From the NCBI GenBank assembly GCA_045595165.1, contig JAZNZY010000001.1, forward strand, positions 1 to 64,000: a stretch of DNA of 64,000 nucleotides. Reading direction: 5' to 3'. This document shows, piece after piece, positions 32,489 through 40,751 of the stretch (its first letter is position 1; the number at the start of each line of letters is the position of its first letter). Both the position numbers and the translations under genes were made by a program. A model generated the notes under the pieces. That model searched no databases, had not been told where the DNA came from, and saw only the letters and a list, made by a program, of their open reading frames with translations. This DNA is from SFLA01 sp045595165. Lineage in GTDB: Bacteria > Bacillota > Clostridia > Oscillospirales > CAG-382.

Positions 32489-33211
32489 ATGATTATATCT
32501 TTTATACAATCCTACCTCGCAGGCGTTTCCCCTGCCGAGATCGCAATTTTTGCATCCCTTACCATTATATCTCTTTTGTTTTCCCTTACGGTGCACGAAT
32601 GCGCCCACGGATGGATGGCACACAAATGCGGTGACGATACCGCATATATGAACGGGCGCATATCCCTTAATCCCCTTGCGCATCTTGACCCTATGGGTGC
32701 ATTATCCATGCTGCTTGTGGGCTACGGCTGGGCAAAGCCCGTTCCCGTTAACTACCGCAATCTGAGAAGACCTAAGAGAGATATAGCGTTTGTTGCCCTT
32801 GCGGGCCCCGTTTCCAACCTTATACTTGGGTTTATATTCTCCCTGCTCTACACGGCTATAGCTATATTTATGCCCGTGAGCACTGCGGGAACGGTACTGT
32901 TTTACGCATTCTATATTGCCGCCACCCTTAATATAGGTCTTGCGGTGTTTAACCTTATACCTCTTCCCCCGTTGGACGGAAGCAAGGTGCTTTCCTGCCT
33001 GCTCCCCGGAAGAGTTGCCGCAAAATACCTTATGTGGGAAAGATACTTCTATATAGTAATGCTGGTGCTTATAGTGGGAGATAACGTTCCCGTGATCGGC
33101 AACATTATAAATATAATATGGTGGCCCATTGATTATATACGGGAAACGCTTATAGGCATTTTCTCCATTCCCGGCTACGCTTTGTGGTCGCTTATCAGGA
33201 GTCTTTTCTGA
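32489..33211 (+). CDS. Site-2 protease family (M50) membrane metallopeptidase
   Basis: This 240-residue polytopic protein carries the zinc-binding HECAH (HExxH) in helix 2 (SLTVHECAHGWMAHKCGD, about residues 33-50) and the third ligand motif NLIPLPPLDGSK at about 154. About six transmembrane segments are predicted. Members of this short YwhC-like group cleave substrates within the membrane; targets are unknown. It starts the scp run, two bases before scpA, and is likely read with it. Confidence 0.9.
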   Translation: MIISFIQSYLAGVSPAEIAIFASLTIISLLFSLTVHECAHGWMAHKCGDDTAYMNGRISLNPLAHLDPMGALSMLLVGYGWAKPVPVNYRNLRRPKRDIAFVALAGPVSNLILGFIFSLLYTAIAIFMPVSTAGTVLFYAFYIAATLNIGLAVFNLIPLPPLDGSKVLSCLLPGRVAAKYLMWERYFYIVMLVLIVGDNVPVIGNIINIIWWPIDYIRETLIGIFSIPGYALWSLIRSLF

Positions 33212-33212
33212 T

Positions 33213-33926
33213 ATGGAAGAAAAAATTGTAAAGATAGAGCAGTACGAAGGTCCTCTGGACCTGCTGCTTGCTCTTATACAAAAGCATAAAATAGATATAC
33301 TGGATATCCCCATATCCGAAATATGCGAGCAATATATCGAATATATCGAAACTCTGATGTCCCGGCAGATGGAGGTTACGGGAGATTTTATAGTTATGGG
33401 ATCCACCCTGATGCTTATAAAATCCCGTATGCTTCTCCCCCGCGAAGAAGGGGAAGAAGACCCCAGACAGGTGCTGGTAGACGCACTGCTCGAGCACCGC
33501 AAGGCACAGCTTGCGGCGGTGATCTTAAAGGACAGAGCAGAGGAATTTTACGATAGATTTACCCGTGAGCCCGAGGAATTGCCCCCCGGAAGCTATTCAA
33601 GGCTTCACCCCGTTTCCCTTTTGGTGGAAGCGTTCATAAGAATGGGCACACGAATTCCCGAGGACAGCCAAAAAAACACCCCCGCTTTGTTTGAAAAGCT
33701 GGAAAACGAGCGGTATTTTACGGTGGACGAAAAGGTGCTGCACATATCAAAGCGGCTTTCCCGCCTAAAAAGATGCGTTTTTACCGTCCTTTTTGACGAT
33801 TGCGGCGGCAGAGGCGAGATCGTCGCCACCTTCCTCGCACTGCTTGAAATGGTGCGGGACGGCGCTTTGCGTGTAGAAGGCAACGGGGACGACGTTTACC
33901 TTGAAATTGTAACGGAGGAGGAGTAA
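33213..33926 (+). CDS. scpA: Segregation and condensation protein A
   Basis: The kleisin subunit of the SMC-ScpA-ScpB condensin, which organises and segregates the chromosome. The 237-residue protein has the characteristic N-terminal YEGPLDLLLALIQKHKIDILDIPIS (binds the Smc neck) and a C-terminal winged helix. The ATG is one base after the preceding stop; scpB follows after four bases. Confidence 0.95.
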   Translation: MEEKIVKIEQYEGPLDLLLALIQKHKIDILDIPISEICEQYIEYIETLMSRQMEVTGDFIVMGSTLMLIKSRMLLPREEGEEDPRQVLVDALLEHRKAQLAAVILKDRAEEFYDRFTREPEELPPGSYSRLHPVSLLVEAFIRMGTRIPEDSQKNTPALFEKLENERYFTVDEKVLHISKRLSRLKRCVFTVLFDDCGGRGEIVATFLALLEMVRDGALRVEGNGDDVYLEIVTEEE

Positions 33927-33930
33927 AAAA

Positions 33931-34494
33931 ATGAACGTATCCGAAATTTCCGCGGCGATGGAAGCGGTGCTTTTCGCCTGCGGTGCTCCCGTTCAGAAAG
34001 AACGCCTTACCGAGCTTTTTGATATAACCTCCGATGAGCTTACTCAGGCGGCAGAGCATTTGCGCGCCCGTCTGGATTCTCCCGAAAGCGGTATTCAGCT
34101 TATATTCCTTGACGGCGCGTACCAGATATGCACAAAAAGCTGTATGGCAGACCTTGTGAGAAAAGCGCTGGAGATGAAAAAAACTCCCCCTCTTTCCAAG
34201 GCGGCTTTGGAAGTGCTGGCGATAATCGCATACAACCAGCCCGTAACCCGTTCATTTATAGAAACGGTGCGCGGTGTGGATTCCACCTATATCGTGGGTT
34301 CTCTGCTGGATAAGGGCTTGATTTGCGAAAAGGGCGTGCTGGATGCACCCGGCAGACCTACACTTCTGGGCACGGGAGAAAACTTCCTGCGCTGTTTCGG
34401 GCTTGAAAGCCTTTCCGAACTGCCCGATACCGGCGTGCTGATGGCGGAAAGCGAAACCGTGGGAAGCCTTATACCGGAGGACGAGCAGTGTTAG
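33931..34494 (+). CDS. scpB: Segregation and condensation protein B
   Basis: The 187-residue winged-helix dimer binds the ScpA kleisin. PLSKAALEVLAIIAYNQPVTRSFIETVRGVDS and the following GRPTLLGTGENFLRCFGL are family signatures. GGAGGAG precedes the ATG at 9 bases. The end overlaps the next gene by 7 bases, supporting one transcript. Confidence 0.95.
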   Translation: MNVSEISAAMEAVLFACGAPVQKERLTELFDITSDELTQAAEHLRARLDSPESGIQLIFLDGAYQICTKSCMADLVRKALEMKKTPPLSKAALEVLAIIAYNQPVTRSFIETVRGVDSTYIVGSLLDKGLICEKGVLDAPGRPTLLGTGENFLRCFGLESLSELPDTGVLMAESETVGSLIPEDEQC

Positions 34495-35114
34495 CTCTTT
34501 ATATAATACTCGGTATTATCGCGCTTTTTTGTCTTTTCCTATGCCTGCGGGCAAAGGTGTTTGTTACTTGGTGTAATGAACTTTTCGTAAGAGTCGCTTT
34601 GGGTAAAATTTCCTATGAATTCGCCTTGAACGATTATATTAAAAAGGAAAAGTCCGAAGAAAAGCCCAAAGAAAAAGCGCCGAAAAAGGAAAAGAAAAAA
34701 GCAAAAGGGAAAAAGAAAAAGGAAAAACAAAAAGTTCCCTTTAAAGATCAGCTTGAATTTTTTAAAAACCTCACTATTGCCGCATTCAAGCATTTCGGCA
34801 AAAAGATAAGAATAGAAAAATACGTTTTCAAGGTTTCCGTAGGCACGCCCGATGCGGCGCAGACCGCCATACTTTACGGCGGTATATGCGGGCTTATGGC
34901 AAACCTGAACGAGGTTATACTTAACTACCGCCACAAAAAAGGGGCAAGGATCTATTCCGAATGCAAGCCCGATTTTCTGAGCGAAAGTATGGATATCTAC
35001 GTTGATATCGGCGCATCCGTAACGCTGTGGAACGTGGTTATTACGGGAATAGCGGCAGGATTGGTTTGGCTCAGGTTTAAGTTAAAAACAAGAAAACAAG
35101 AAACTAAAAAATAA
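34488..35114 (+). CDS. DUF2953 membrane protein
   Basis: The 208-residue product has an N-terminal membrane helix (LYIILGIIALFCLFLCLRA), a highly charged Lys/Glu linker of about 35 residues (about 52-85, almost only K, E, P), and a DUF2953 core (VGTPDAAQTAILYGGICGL, CKPDFLSES) closed by a C-terminal helix. DUF2953 (YtfI) genes sit next to gerW (ytfJ) in many spore formers, as here, and are thought to act in sporulation or germination; the mechanism is unknown. Confidence 0.82.
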   Translation: MLALYIILGIIALFCLFLCLRAKVFVTWCNELFVRVALGKISYEFALNDYIKKEKSEEKPKEKAPKKEKKKAKGKKKKEKQKVPFKDQLEFFKNLTIAAFKHFGKKIRIEKYVFKVSVGTPDAAQTAILYGGICGLMANLNEVILNYRHKKGARIYSECKPDFLSESMDIYVDIGASVTLWNVVITGIAAGLVWLRFKLKTRKQETKK

Positions 35115-35121
35115 ATCCGAA

Positions 35122-35356
35122 GGACACGGAGCATTTGGATGCAGAAGGAATTTTCGTTAGCGGTAGCTGTAGTAAACTACAGCGAGCGACACGAAAATTT
35201 CTACAAAAACGCAAATTAAATTATTTTAAAGAAATTCTGTAAGAATTTCTACCTCTGAACCATTAGAGGCGGGCAGTCGAGGACGCCTGCCCCTACGGTT
35301 TTCGAAACATTTGAGTGAATTTTGCGTTTTTGGTTCTGCGCCGAATGAACGTGTCC
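35122..35356 (+). mobile_element. MITE-like element, copy 5 (cleanest copy)
   Basis: Ends GGACACGGAGCATTTGGATG(CAGAA) and (TTCTG)CGCCGAATGAACGTGTCC are inverted repeats of about 25 bases. Internal stems: AGCTGTAGTA-AACTACAGC within a longer GAAAATT-type pairing, AGAAATTCTG-TAAGAATTTCT, and a GTAGGG-type palindrome at 35268-35300. The gerW ribosome site AAAGGAGG begins five bases after the right end. The gap 35115-35375 holds only this. Confidence 0.78.
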
Positions 35357-35375
35357 CCAAAAAGGAGGAAAACAT

Positions 35376-35843
35376 ATGAACGATATTCCTTTGAAGCAAG
35401 TTATAGAATCAACTTTAGCAAAAATCGGCTCGGTGGCTGACGTAAACACCGTAGTGGGCGACCCCATTACCATTGATGGGGGTATTACTATCGTACCCTT
35501 TTCCAAGGTTTCCGTGGGATTTGCATCCGGCGGTGTGGATTACAACGGCAAAAACGAAACGGCAGACAAGGCGCCTCATTTTGCAGGCGGAAACGGCGCG
35601 GGAGTAAGCGTTGTTCCCCTTGGATTTTTGCTTATTCAAAACGGCGAGGTGCGTATGCTTGACCTTAAGAACCCCGCCTCCTTTGAATATGCTCCTCAAG
35701 ACCCCGTGAGCAAAACTATTACTGCGGTGAATTCCCTTATTGACAGAGGTCCCGAATTGGTGCTTAAGATAAAGGACATTATCGCTCAGCCCAAGGCAGA
35801 GGAAGAACCCGTAGGGGACAAAACCGAGGAAACCGCCGAATAA
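35376..35843 (+). CDS. gerW: GerW family sporulation protein (YtfJ)
   Basis: This 155-residue protein matches the GerW/YtfJ family: VVGDPITIDGGITIVPFSKVSVGFASGG, a Gly-rich middle, and GVSVVPLGFLLIQNGEVRML. In Bacillus it is made in the forespore and needed for germination with L-alanine. It lies after DUF2953, the usual partner. It points to a spore-forming ancestry. The rsuA-type gene starts in the stop codon (TAATG overlap). Confidence 0.92.
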   Translation: MNDIPLKQVIESTLAKIGSVADVNTVVGDPITIDGGITIVPFSKVSVGFASGGVDYNGKNETADKAPHFAGGNGAGVSVVPLGFLLIQNGEVRMLDLKNPASFEYAPQDPVSKTITAVNSLIDRGPELVLKIKDIIAQPKAEEEPVGDKTEETAE

Positions 35844-36541
35844 TGGAGCGTATACAAAAGTACATTGCCTCCTGCGGAGTAATGTCCCGCCGTGCCGCAG
35901 AAAAAGAGGTGGAAAAAGGGTCCGTTACCGTTAACGGGCAAAAAGCCGTGATCGGTCAGCCCGTGTGCGAAAAGGACGATATCCGTATAAACGGCGTGCC
36001 CGTCAAGCCGGAGAGCGGTAAAATTACGGTTATGCTTAACAAGCCCGGCGGATACGTTACCACTATGAGCGACGAATTGGGCAGAAAGACGGTTAACGAT
36101 CTTATCGACCTGCCGTACCGTCTGTACCCTGCGGGCAGACTGGACAAGGACAGCGAGGGACTGCTGATAATGACCAACGACGGGGACTTGGCTAACCGTC
36201 TTACCCACCCCAAAAGCGGAAAGAAAAAGATATACCACGTGTATATAAGAGGCAATGCGGACAATAACGCATTGGATGCTTTGCGGAATATGCGCACTCT
36301 GGAGGGTGAAAAGATAAACCCCGTGGGAGTGGAGCTTATTAAAAGAAGCCCTACGGGAAGCCTGATAAAATTCACCCTTACCGAAGGAAAAAACCGCCAG
36401 ATACGCCGTATGTGCGAAAGCGTGGGAATTACCATTACCCAGCTTAAGAGGGTGCAGATCGGCACGCTGCGTCTGGGGGATCTAAAAGCGGGACAGTACC
36501 GCCGTCTTACAAAAGAAGAAATAGGAGAACTGCTCAAATGA
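35843..36541 (+). CDS. RsuA/RluB-type rRNA pseudouridine synthase
   Basis: The 232-residue enzyme has an N-terminal S4 RNA-binding domain (RIQKYIASCGVMSRRAAEKEVEKG) and the catalytic domain with GRLDKDSEGLLIMTNDG, where the Asp is the nucleophile. EGKNRQIRRM is also conserved. The family converts uridine to pseudouridine in 16S or 23S rRNA; length and motifs fit RluB, but RsuA cannot be excluded. It overlaps gerW by one base and yhbY by four. Confidence 0.9.
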   Translation: MERIQKYIASCGVMSRRAAEKEVEKGSVTVNGQKAVIGQPVCEKDDIRINGVPVKPESGKITVMLNKPGGYVTTMSDELGRKTVNDLIDLPYRLYPAGRLDKDSEGLLIMTNDGDLANRLTHPKSGKKKIYHVYIRGNADNNALDALRNMRTLEGEKINPVGVELIKRSPTGSLIKFTLTEGKNRQIRRMCESVGITITQLKRVQIGTLRLGDLKAGQYRRLTKEEIGELLK

Positions 36542-36840
36542 TAACCACAAAACAGCGGGCGTACCTTCGCTCCCTTGCCAACAACGTGCAGGCACTGTAT
36601 ATTGCGGGAAAGGGCGAGGTTACGAAAAACCAGCTAAAAGCCTTTGCCGACGGTCTGGAAGCCAGAGAGCTTATTAAAATAACCGTGCTTGAAACCAGCC
36701 CCTATACCCCCAGAGAATTGTGTGATATTCTGGTGGAGGAATTGGGCGCAGAGCCTGTGCAGGTGATAGGAAGAAAGGTAGTCCTTTACAAGCAGGCAAA
36801 AAATAAAGACAACCGCAAAATAGTCCTTCCCGAAAAATGA
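36538..36840 (+). CDS. yhbY: YhbY family CRM-domain RNA-binding protein
   Basis: A 100-residue single CRM domain: RAYLRSLANNVQALYIAGKGEVT and a GxxG-type loop. YhbY binds pre-50S ribosomal particles. The ATG overlaps the previous stop by four bases and its own stop overlaps yqeK by four, so this is tightly coupled translation. Confidence 0.92.
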   Translation: MITTKQRAYLRSLANNVQALYIAGKGEVTKNQLKAFADGLEARELIKITVLETSPYTPRELCDILVEELGAEPVQVIGRKVVLYKQAKNKDNRKIVLPEK

Positions 36841-37391
36841 GCAGGGAAAAACATATTGCGGGCGTGGTCGCCGCCGCGGAGATGATACGGAGCGAGGTTT
36901 TCCCTCATCTTGATAAAGACGAGGTGTTTACCGCCGCTTTCTACCACGATTGCACAAAAAGCGAAGACCAGATATCCCTTTTAAAGGAATACGGTATTGA
37001 ACCGACAGAGGATCTGTTGCGCTCCCCTGCGGTGATACACGCATTCACGGGGGCGGAAAGGTTAAAAAGAGAAGGCAAAAGCGATTCCGTTGTAAACGCA
37101 GTGCGCTACCACACCACCGGCAGACCGAATATGACGGAAATAGAGAAAATTATATTTATTGCCGATTATATCGAGGAAAACCGCGAGTACGAGTCTTGCA
37201 AAAGCGCAAGAAACGAATATTTGAAAAGCGAAAAAACGGTTAAAAATATAGATAAATTAATTTATACCGTATTAAAATATACGGTAGATCATTTAAAAGA
37301 AAAGAAAGCATACATTCATCCGCTGACATTGGAAGCAGAGGAATGGTATGGAAGGCGGGCAGTCGAGGACGCCTGCCCCTACGGTTTGTAA
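36837..37391 (+). CDS. yqeK: YqeK HD-domain Ap4A hydrolase with repeat-derived C-terminus
   Basis: This 184-residue HD-superfamily phosphohydrolase cleaves diadenosine tetraphosphate symmetrically. Metal ligands are in EKHIAGV (H), YHDCTK (HD) and RYHTTG, followed by IIFIADYIEENR. In most Firmicutes nadD lies between yhbY and yqeK; it is absent here. The last residues (GRRAVEDACPYGL) are encoded by a GTAGGG-type palindrome starting at about 37351, so the original stop was lost and replaced by one after the repeat. The core fold is complete before that point. Confidence 0.9.
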   Translation: MSREKHIAGVVAAAEMIRSEVFPHLDKDEVFTAAFYHDCTKSEDQISLLKEYGIEPTEDLLRSPAVIHAFTGAERLKREGKSDSVVNAVRYHTTGRPNMTEIEKIIFIADYIEENREYESCKSARNEYLKSEKTVKNIDKLIYTVLKYTVDHLKEKKAYIHPLTLEAEEWYGRRAVEDACPYGL

Positions 37392-37441
37392 ACAGCCGTG
37401 GGATTTCGATAATCGTAGGGACGGGCGTCCTCGACCGTCCG
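37351..37441. repeat. Pair of GTAGGG-type palindromes, inverted
   Basis: Two GTAGGG units face each other: GGGCAGTCGAGGACGCCTGC at 37357-37376 and its inverted counterpart GTAGGGACGGGCGTCCTCG at about 37416-37434. The first is inside the yqeK reading frame, the second ends just before the rsfS ribosome site. Confidence 0.75.
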
Positions 37442-37456
37442 CAAAAGGAGATTTTT

Positions 37457-37792
37457 ATGGCAGAATTGGCATTACAAGACAAGATCGCAGCAGTTGCTCA
37501 GGCGGCTCTTGACAGCAAAAACGGACAGAATATTTCGGCTATCCACGTAGCGAAGCAGACAGTTCTTGCGGACTGGTTCGTGCTGGCTACGGGTACATCC
37601 AACACCCACATAAATACCCTTGCAGACGAGGTGGAGTTTAAGGTTAAGGAAGAGTTGGGCATAGACCCGCTCCGCACCGAGGGCAGAGGAAACAATATGT
37701 GGATACTGGTGGACTACGGATCTGTTATAGTTCATGTGTTCACAAAAGAAGGCAGAGAGTTTTATAAATTAGATAAGCTGTGGACGGTTTAA
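37457..37792 (+). CDS. rsfS: Ribosome silencing factor
   Basis: The 111-residue RsfS (YbeB) binds protein L14 and blocks 30S-50S joining under starvation. ALDSKNGQNISAIHV, DWFVLATGTSNTH, EGRGNNMWILVDYGSVIVHVF and FYKLDKLW are all family motifs. The ATG at 37457 is preceded by AAAGGAG; an upstream in-frame extension would read through a repeat and was rejected. Confidence 0.95.
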   Translation: MAELALQDKIAAVAQAALDSKNGQNISAIHVAKQTVLADWFVLATGTSNTHINTLADEVEFKVKEELGIDPLRTEGRGNNMWILVDYGSVIVHVFTKEGREFYKLDKLWTV

Positions 37793-37894
37793 AACTATGA
37801 ACGATAAACGATGAACGATGAACTAATGGTTGATTTTTGTTCTGCGAACAAAAATCTTCCGAAGTTCCTAGTTCATAGTTCATAGTTCCTCGTT
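37793..37894. repeat. Heptad-arm hairpin element, copy 8
   Basis: Left arm of ATGAACG heptads, core GATTTTTGTTC-TGC-GAACAAAAATC, right arm GTTCATAGTTCATAGTTCC. It begins at the base after the rsfS stop. Confidence 0.75.
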
Positions 37895-37922
37895 ACAATT
37901 ATATATCAAGTGAGATTTTATT

Positions 37923-40319
37923 ATGAAGTACGACTACAAACATTACGAATCCTACTGGCAAAACAAATGGGACGAAGACAAGGTCTTTGTCTGCGATATT
38001 GACAAAAGCAAAAAGAAATTTTACGGTCTGGTAGAGTTTCCCTACCCTTCGGGTGCGGGAATGCACGTAGGCCACATCAAGGCTTACGGCGGACTTGAGG
38101 TCATTACCCGTAAAAAGCGTATGGAGGGATACAACGTTCTGTTCCCCATAGGCTTTGATGCGTTCGGTCTTCCTACCGAAAACTACGCGATAAAGACCAA
38201 CACCCACCCCAGAACCGTTACGGATAACAACATTGCAAAGTTCACCTCCCAGATGAAGCGTGTGGGCTTTGGCTTTGACTGGACGAGAGTTATCGACACC
38301 ACCGAAGAGGACTACTACAAGTGGACACAGTGGATATTCCTTAAGCTGTTCGAGCACGGATACGTGTTCCGCGATAAAGCATCCGTAAACTACTGTCCCT
38401 CCTGCCGCTGTGTGCTTTCCAACGAGGACAGCCAGGGCGGTAAGTGCGACATATGCCACAGCGACGTTGTGCAGAAATCCAAGGACGTTTGGTATCTGCG
38501 CATAACCAAGTATGCGGACAAGCTGCTGCAGGGTCTTAAGGACGTGGACTATCTTCCCAACATAGTGCTCCAGCAGGAAAACTGGATCGGCAAGAGCGAG
38601 GGCGCGTTCGCATCCTTCCGGCTTAAAGAGGTTGACGAAAAGCTCCGTATCTACACCACCAGACCCGATACAATGTTCGGCGTTACCTTTATGGTTATGG
38701 CGCCCGAGCATCCTCTGATCGACAAATATGCCGAAAAGATAAACAATATGTCCGATGTTCTTGCATACCGCGAGGAATGTGCGAAGAAAACGGAATTCGA
38801 GCGCACACAGCTTAACAAGGATAAGACCGGTGTGCGCCTTAACGGTCTTACGGCAATAAATCCCCTTTCCGGCAAGGAAGTTCCCATATTTATTTCCGAT
38901 TACGTTATGATGGGCTACGGCACCGGCGCGATTATGGCTGTTCCCGCCCACGATGACCGCGATTTTGAGTTTGCAAAGAAATTCGGCGTGGATATTATTC
39001 CCGTTATCAAGGGCGGCGACGGCGAGAGTGCCTACACCGGCGACGGAGAAATGATAAACTCCGAATTCTTAAACGGTATTACCAATAAAAAAGAAGCAGT
39101 TTCTGCCGCCATTAAGGTTTTGGAAGAAAAAGGCCTGGGCGAGGGCGGTGTTCAGTTCAAGATGAAGGACTGGGCGTTCAACCGCCAGCGTTACTGGGGC
39201 GAGCCTATTCCCATCGTTCACTGTGAGCATTGCGGCGACGTGGCTGTGCCTTACGATGAACTTCCCCTCCGTCTGCCCGATATGGAGCAGTTCGTGCCCG
39301 GCGAAGGCGGGGAAAGCCCTCTGGCAAAGGTAGAAAGCTTTGTTAACTGCGTCTGTCCCAAGTGCGGCGCTCCCGCAAAGCGTGAAACCGACACTATGCC
39401 TCAGTGGGCAGGTTCTTCCTGGTATTTCCTCCGTTATCTTGACCCGCACAACACCGAGGAATTTTGCTCCAAAGAAGCGCTGGATTACTGGATGCCCGTA
39501 GACTGGTACAACGGCGGTATGGAGCACGTTACCAGACATATGATCTACTCCCGTTTCTGGCATCGGTTCCTTTACGATATCGGCGAAGTGAACACTGCCG
39601 AGCCTTACGCAAAGCGTACCGCTCAGGGACTTATTCTGGGTCCCGACGGAGAGAAGATGTCCAAATCCCGCGGCAACGTGGTTGACCCCAACGAAATAGT
39701 GGACAAATTCGGCGCAGACGTTCTGCGTGTGTATATAATGTTTATGGGCGATTACGAAAAGGCATCCCCCTGGAACGATTCTTCCGTGCGCGGATGTAAG
39801 AGATTCCTTGACCGTGTGGCAGGTATGGCAGAGCTGCCCGGCTGTGCTTCCGACAGCGCATCCGAATCCGCGCTCCATAAGCTTATCAAGAAGGTTACAA
39901 GCGATATTGACAATATGAAGTTCAACACCGCTATTGCGGCTATGATGAGCTACATTAACGGCGTGTACGAAAAGAACGCAATAAATGGCGATGAACTCAA
40001 GATTTTTGTTAAGCTGCTCGCTCCCTTTGCACCTCACCTTGCAGAGGAAATGTGGCACGATCTTGGCGAAAATTCTTACGTTTCCCTCGCTTCTTGGCCC
40101 CTTTACGACGAGAGCAAGACCGTGGACGATACCGTTGAGATCGCGGTGCAGTTCCTGGGCAAGCTGAAGGGCACCGTAGTGGTTCCCAAGGATGCGGACG
40201 AAAACACCGCTTGGGAGATCGTGGAAAAATCCGGCGTGCTGGATCAGGCGCTGGAAGGCAAGACTATTGTTAAAAAGATCTATGTAAAAGGACGTATATT
40301 TAACGTTGTCGCTCGGTAA
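37923..40319 (+). CDS. leuS: Leucyl-tRNA synthetase
   Basis: This class I synthetase charges tRNA-Leu. The 798-residue protein has the HIGH motif as HVGH (YPSGAGMHVGHIKAY, about residue 43), a zinc-binding CPSC..CDIC pair at about 160-183, an editing (CP1) domain with TTRPDT and DDRDFEFAKKF, and the KMSKS motif in GEKMSKSRGNVVDPNE at about 575. It is of the bacterial type. There is no T-box in the short leader, which is mostly a repeat. Confidence 0.96.
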   Translation: MKYDYKHYESYWQNKWDEDKVFVCDIDKSKKKFYGLVEFPYPSGAGMHVGHIKAYGGLEVITRKKRMEGYNVLFPIGFDAFGLPTENYAIKTNTHPRTVTDNNIAKFTSQMKRVGFGFDWTRVIDTTEEDYYKWTQWIFLKLFEHGYVFRDKASVNYCPSCRCVLSNEDSQGGKCDICHSDVVQKSKDVWYLRITKYADKLLQGLKDVDYLPNIVLQQENWIGKSEGAFASFRLKEVDEKLRIYTTRPDTMFGVTFMVMAPEHPLIDKYAEKINNMSDVLAYREECAKKTEFERTQLNKDKTGVRLNGLTAINPLSGKEVPIFISDYVMMGYGTGAIMAVPAHDDRDFEFAKKFGVDIIPVIKGGDGESAYTGDGEMINSEFLNGITNKKEAVSAAIKVLEEKGLGEGGVQFKMKDWAFNRQRYWGEPIPIVHCEHCGDVAVPYDELPLRLPDMEQFVPGEGGESPLAKVESFVNCVCPKCGAPAKRETDTMPQWAGSSWYFLRYLDPHNTEEFCSKEALDYWMPVDWYNGGMEHVTRHMIYSRFWHRFLYDIGEVNTAEPYAKRTAQGLILGPDGEKMSKSRGNVVDPNEIVDKFGADVLRVYIMFMGDYEKASPWNDSSVRGCKRFLDRVAGMAELPGCASDSASESALHKLIKKVTSDIDNMKFNTAIAAMMSYINGVYEKNAINGDELKIFVKLLAPFAPHLAEEMWHDLGENSYVSLASWPLYDESKTVDDTVEIAVQFLGKLKGTVVVPKDADENTAWEIVEKSGVLDQALEGKTIVKKIYVKGRIFNVVAR

Positions 40320-40718
40320 AACACTGTAGATCGAAACGCAAATTAAATAATCCGTAATAACAAATGCGAGGGATTTTAATTTATCTCTCGCATTTTTGTT
40401 TTCTTTATAGGTAGAAATCTGTAAACAGATTTCTTTTAATTTTGCGTTTTTGTTCTACAGCGTTTTACCATCGCTCGTCCCTGCAGACTTTGGGTTCTAC
40501 AGACGGTAGTTATGGCAGCGTTGTAGGGAATGGGCTTGCCCATTCCGTTGTGTGCGAACAGTTTGCGGGACGTCGAGGACGACGTCCCCTACGCAGTTGC
40601 CACGGCTGTTCGATAACCGTAGGGGATGACGTCCTCGTCATCCCGCATTAAATAAAAATGTTTTTGCTCCGCAAAAACTACCATAGTTCATAGTTCATAG
40701 TTCACAGTTCATAGTTCA
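40320..40718. repeat. Decayed repeat cluster with three GTAGGG palindromes and a one-armed heptad element
   Basis: The 432-base gap after leuS has no gene. From 40320 to about 40500 there are traces of the MITE-like element (ACGCAAATTAAAT, the stem GTAGAAATCTGTAAACAGATTTC, TTTTGCGTTTTTG) without clear ends. From 40526 to 40650 three GTAGGG palindromes follow each other (GGAATGGGCTTGCCCATTCC, GGACGTCGAGGACGACGTCC, GGATGACGTCCTCGTCATCC). From 40660 a core GTTTTTGC-TCC-GCAAAAAC and a right arm of AGTTCAT heptads. Confidence 0.6.
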
Positions 40719-40720
40719 AA

Positions 40721-40748
40721 AAAATCCGTGGAACGCTCCACGGATTTT
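40721..40748 (-). terminator. Terminator of the six-helix membrane protein
   Basis: AAAATCCGTGG-AACGCT-CCACGGATTTT; on the minus strand it is followed by a T run. Confidence 0.85.
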
Positions 40749-40751
40749 GAA

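Noticed and set aside
37899..38951. 350-codon minus-strand frame within leuS
   Set aside because: Shadow of leuS, with low-information translation.
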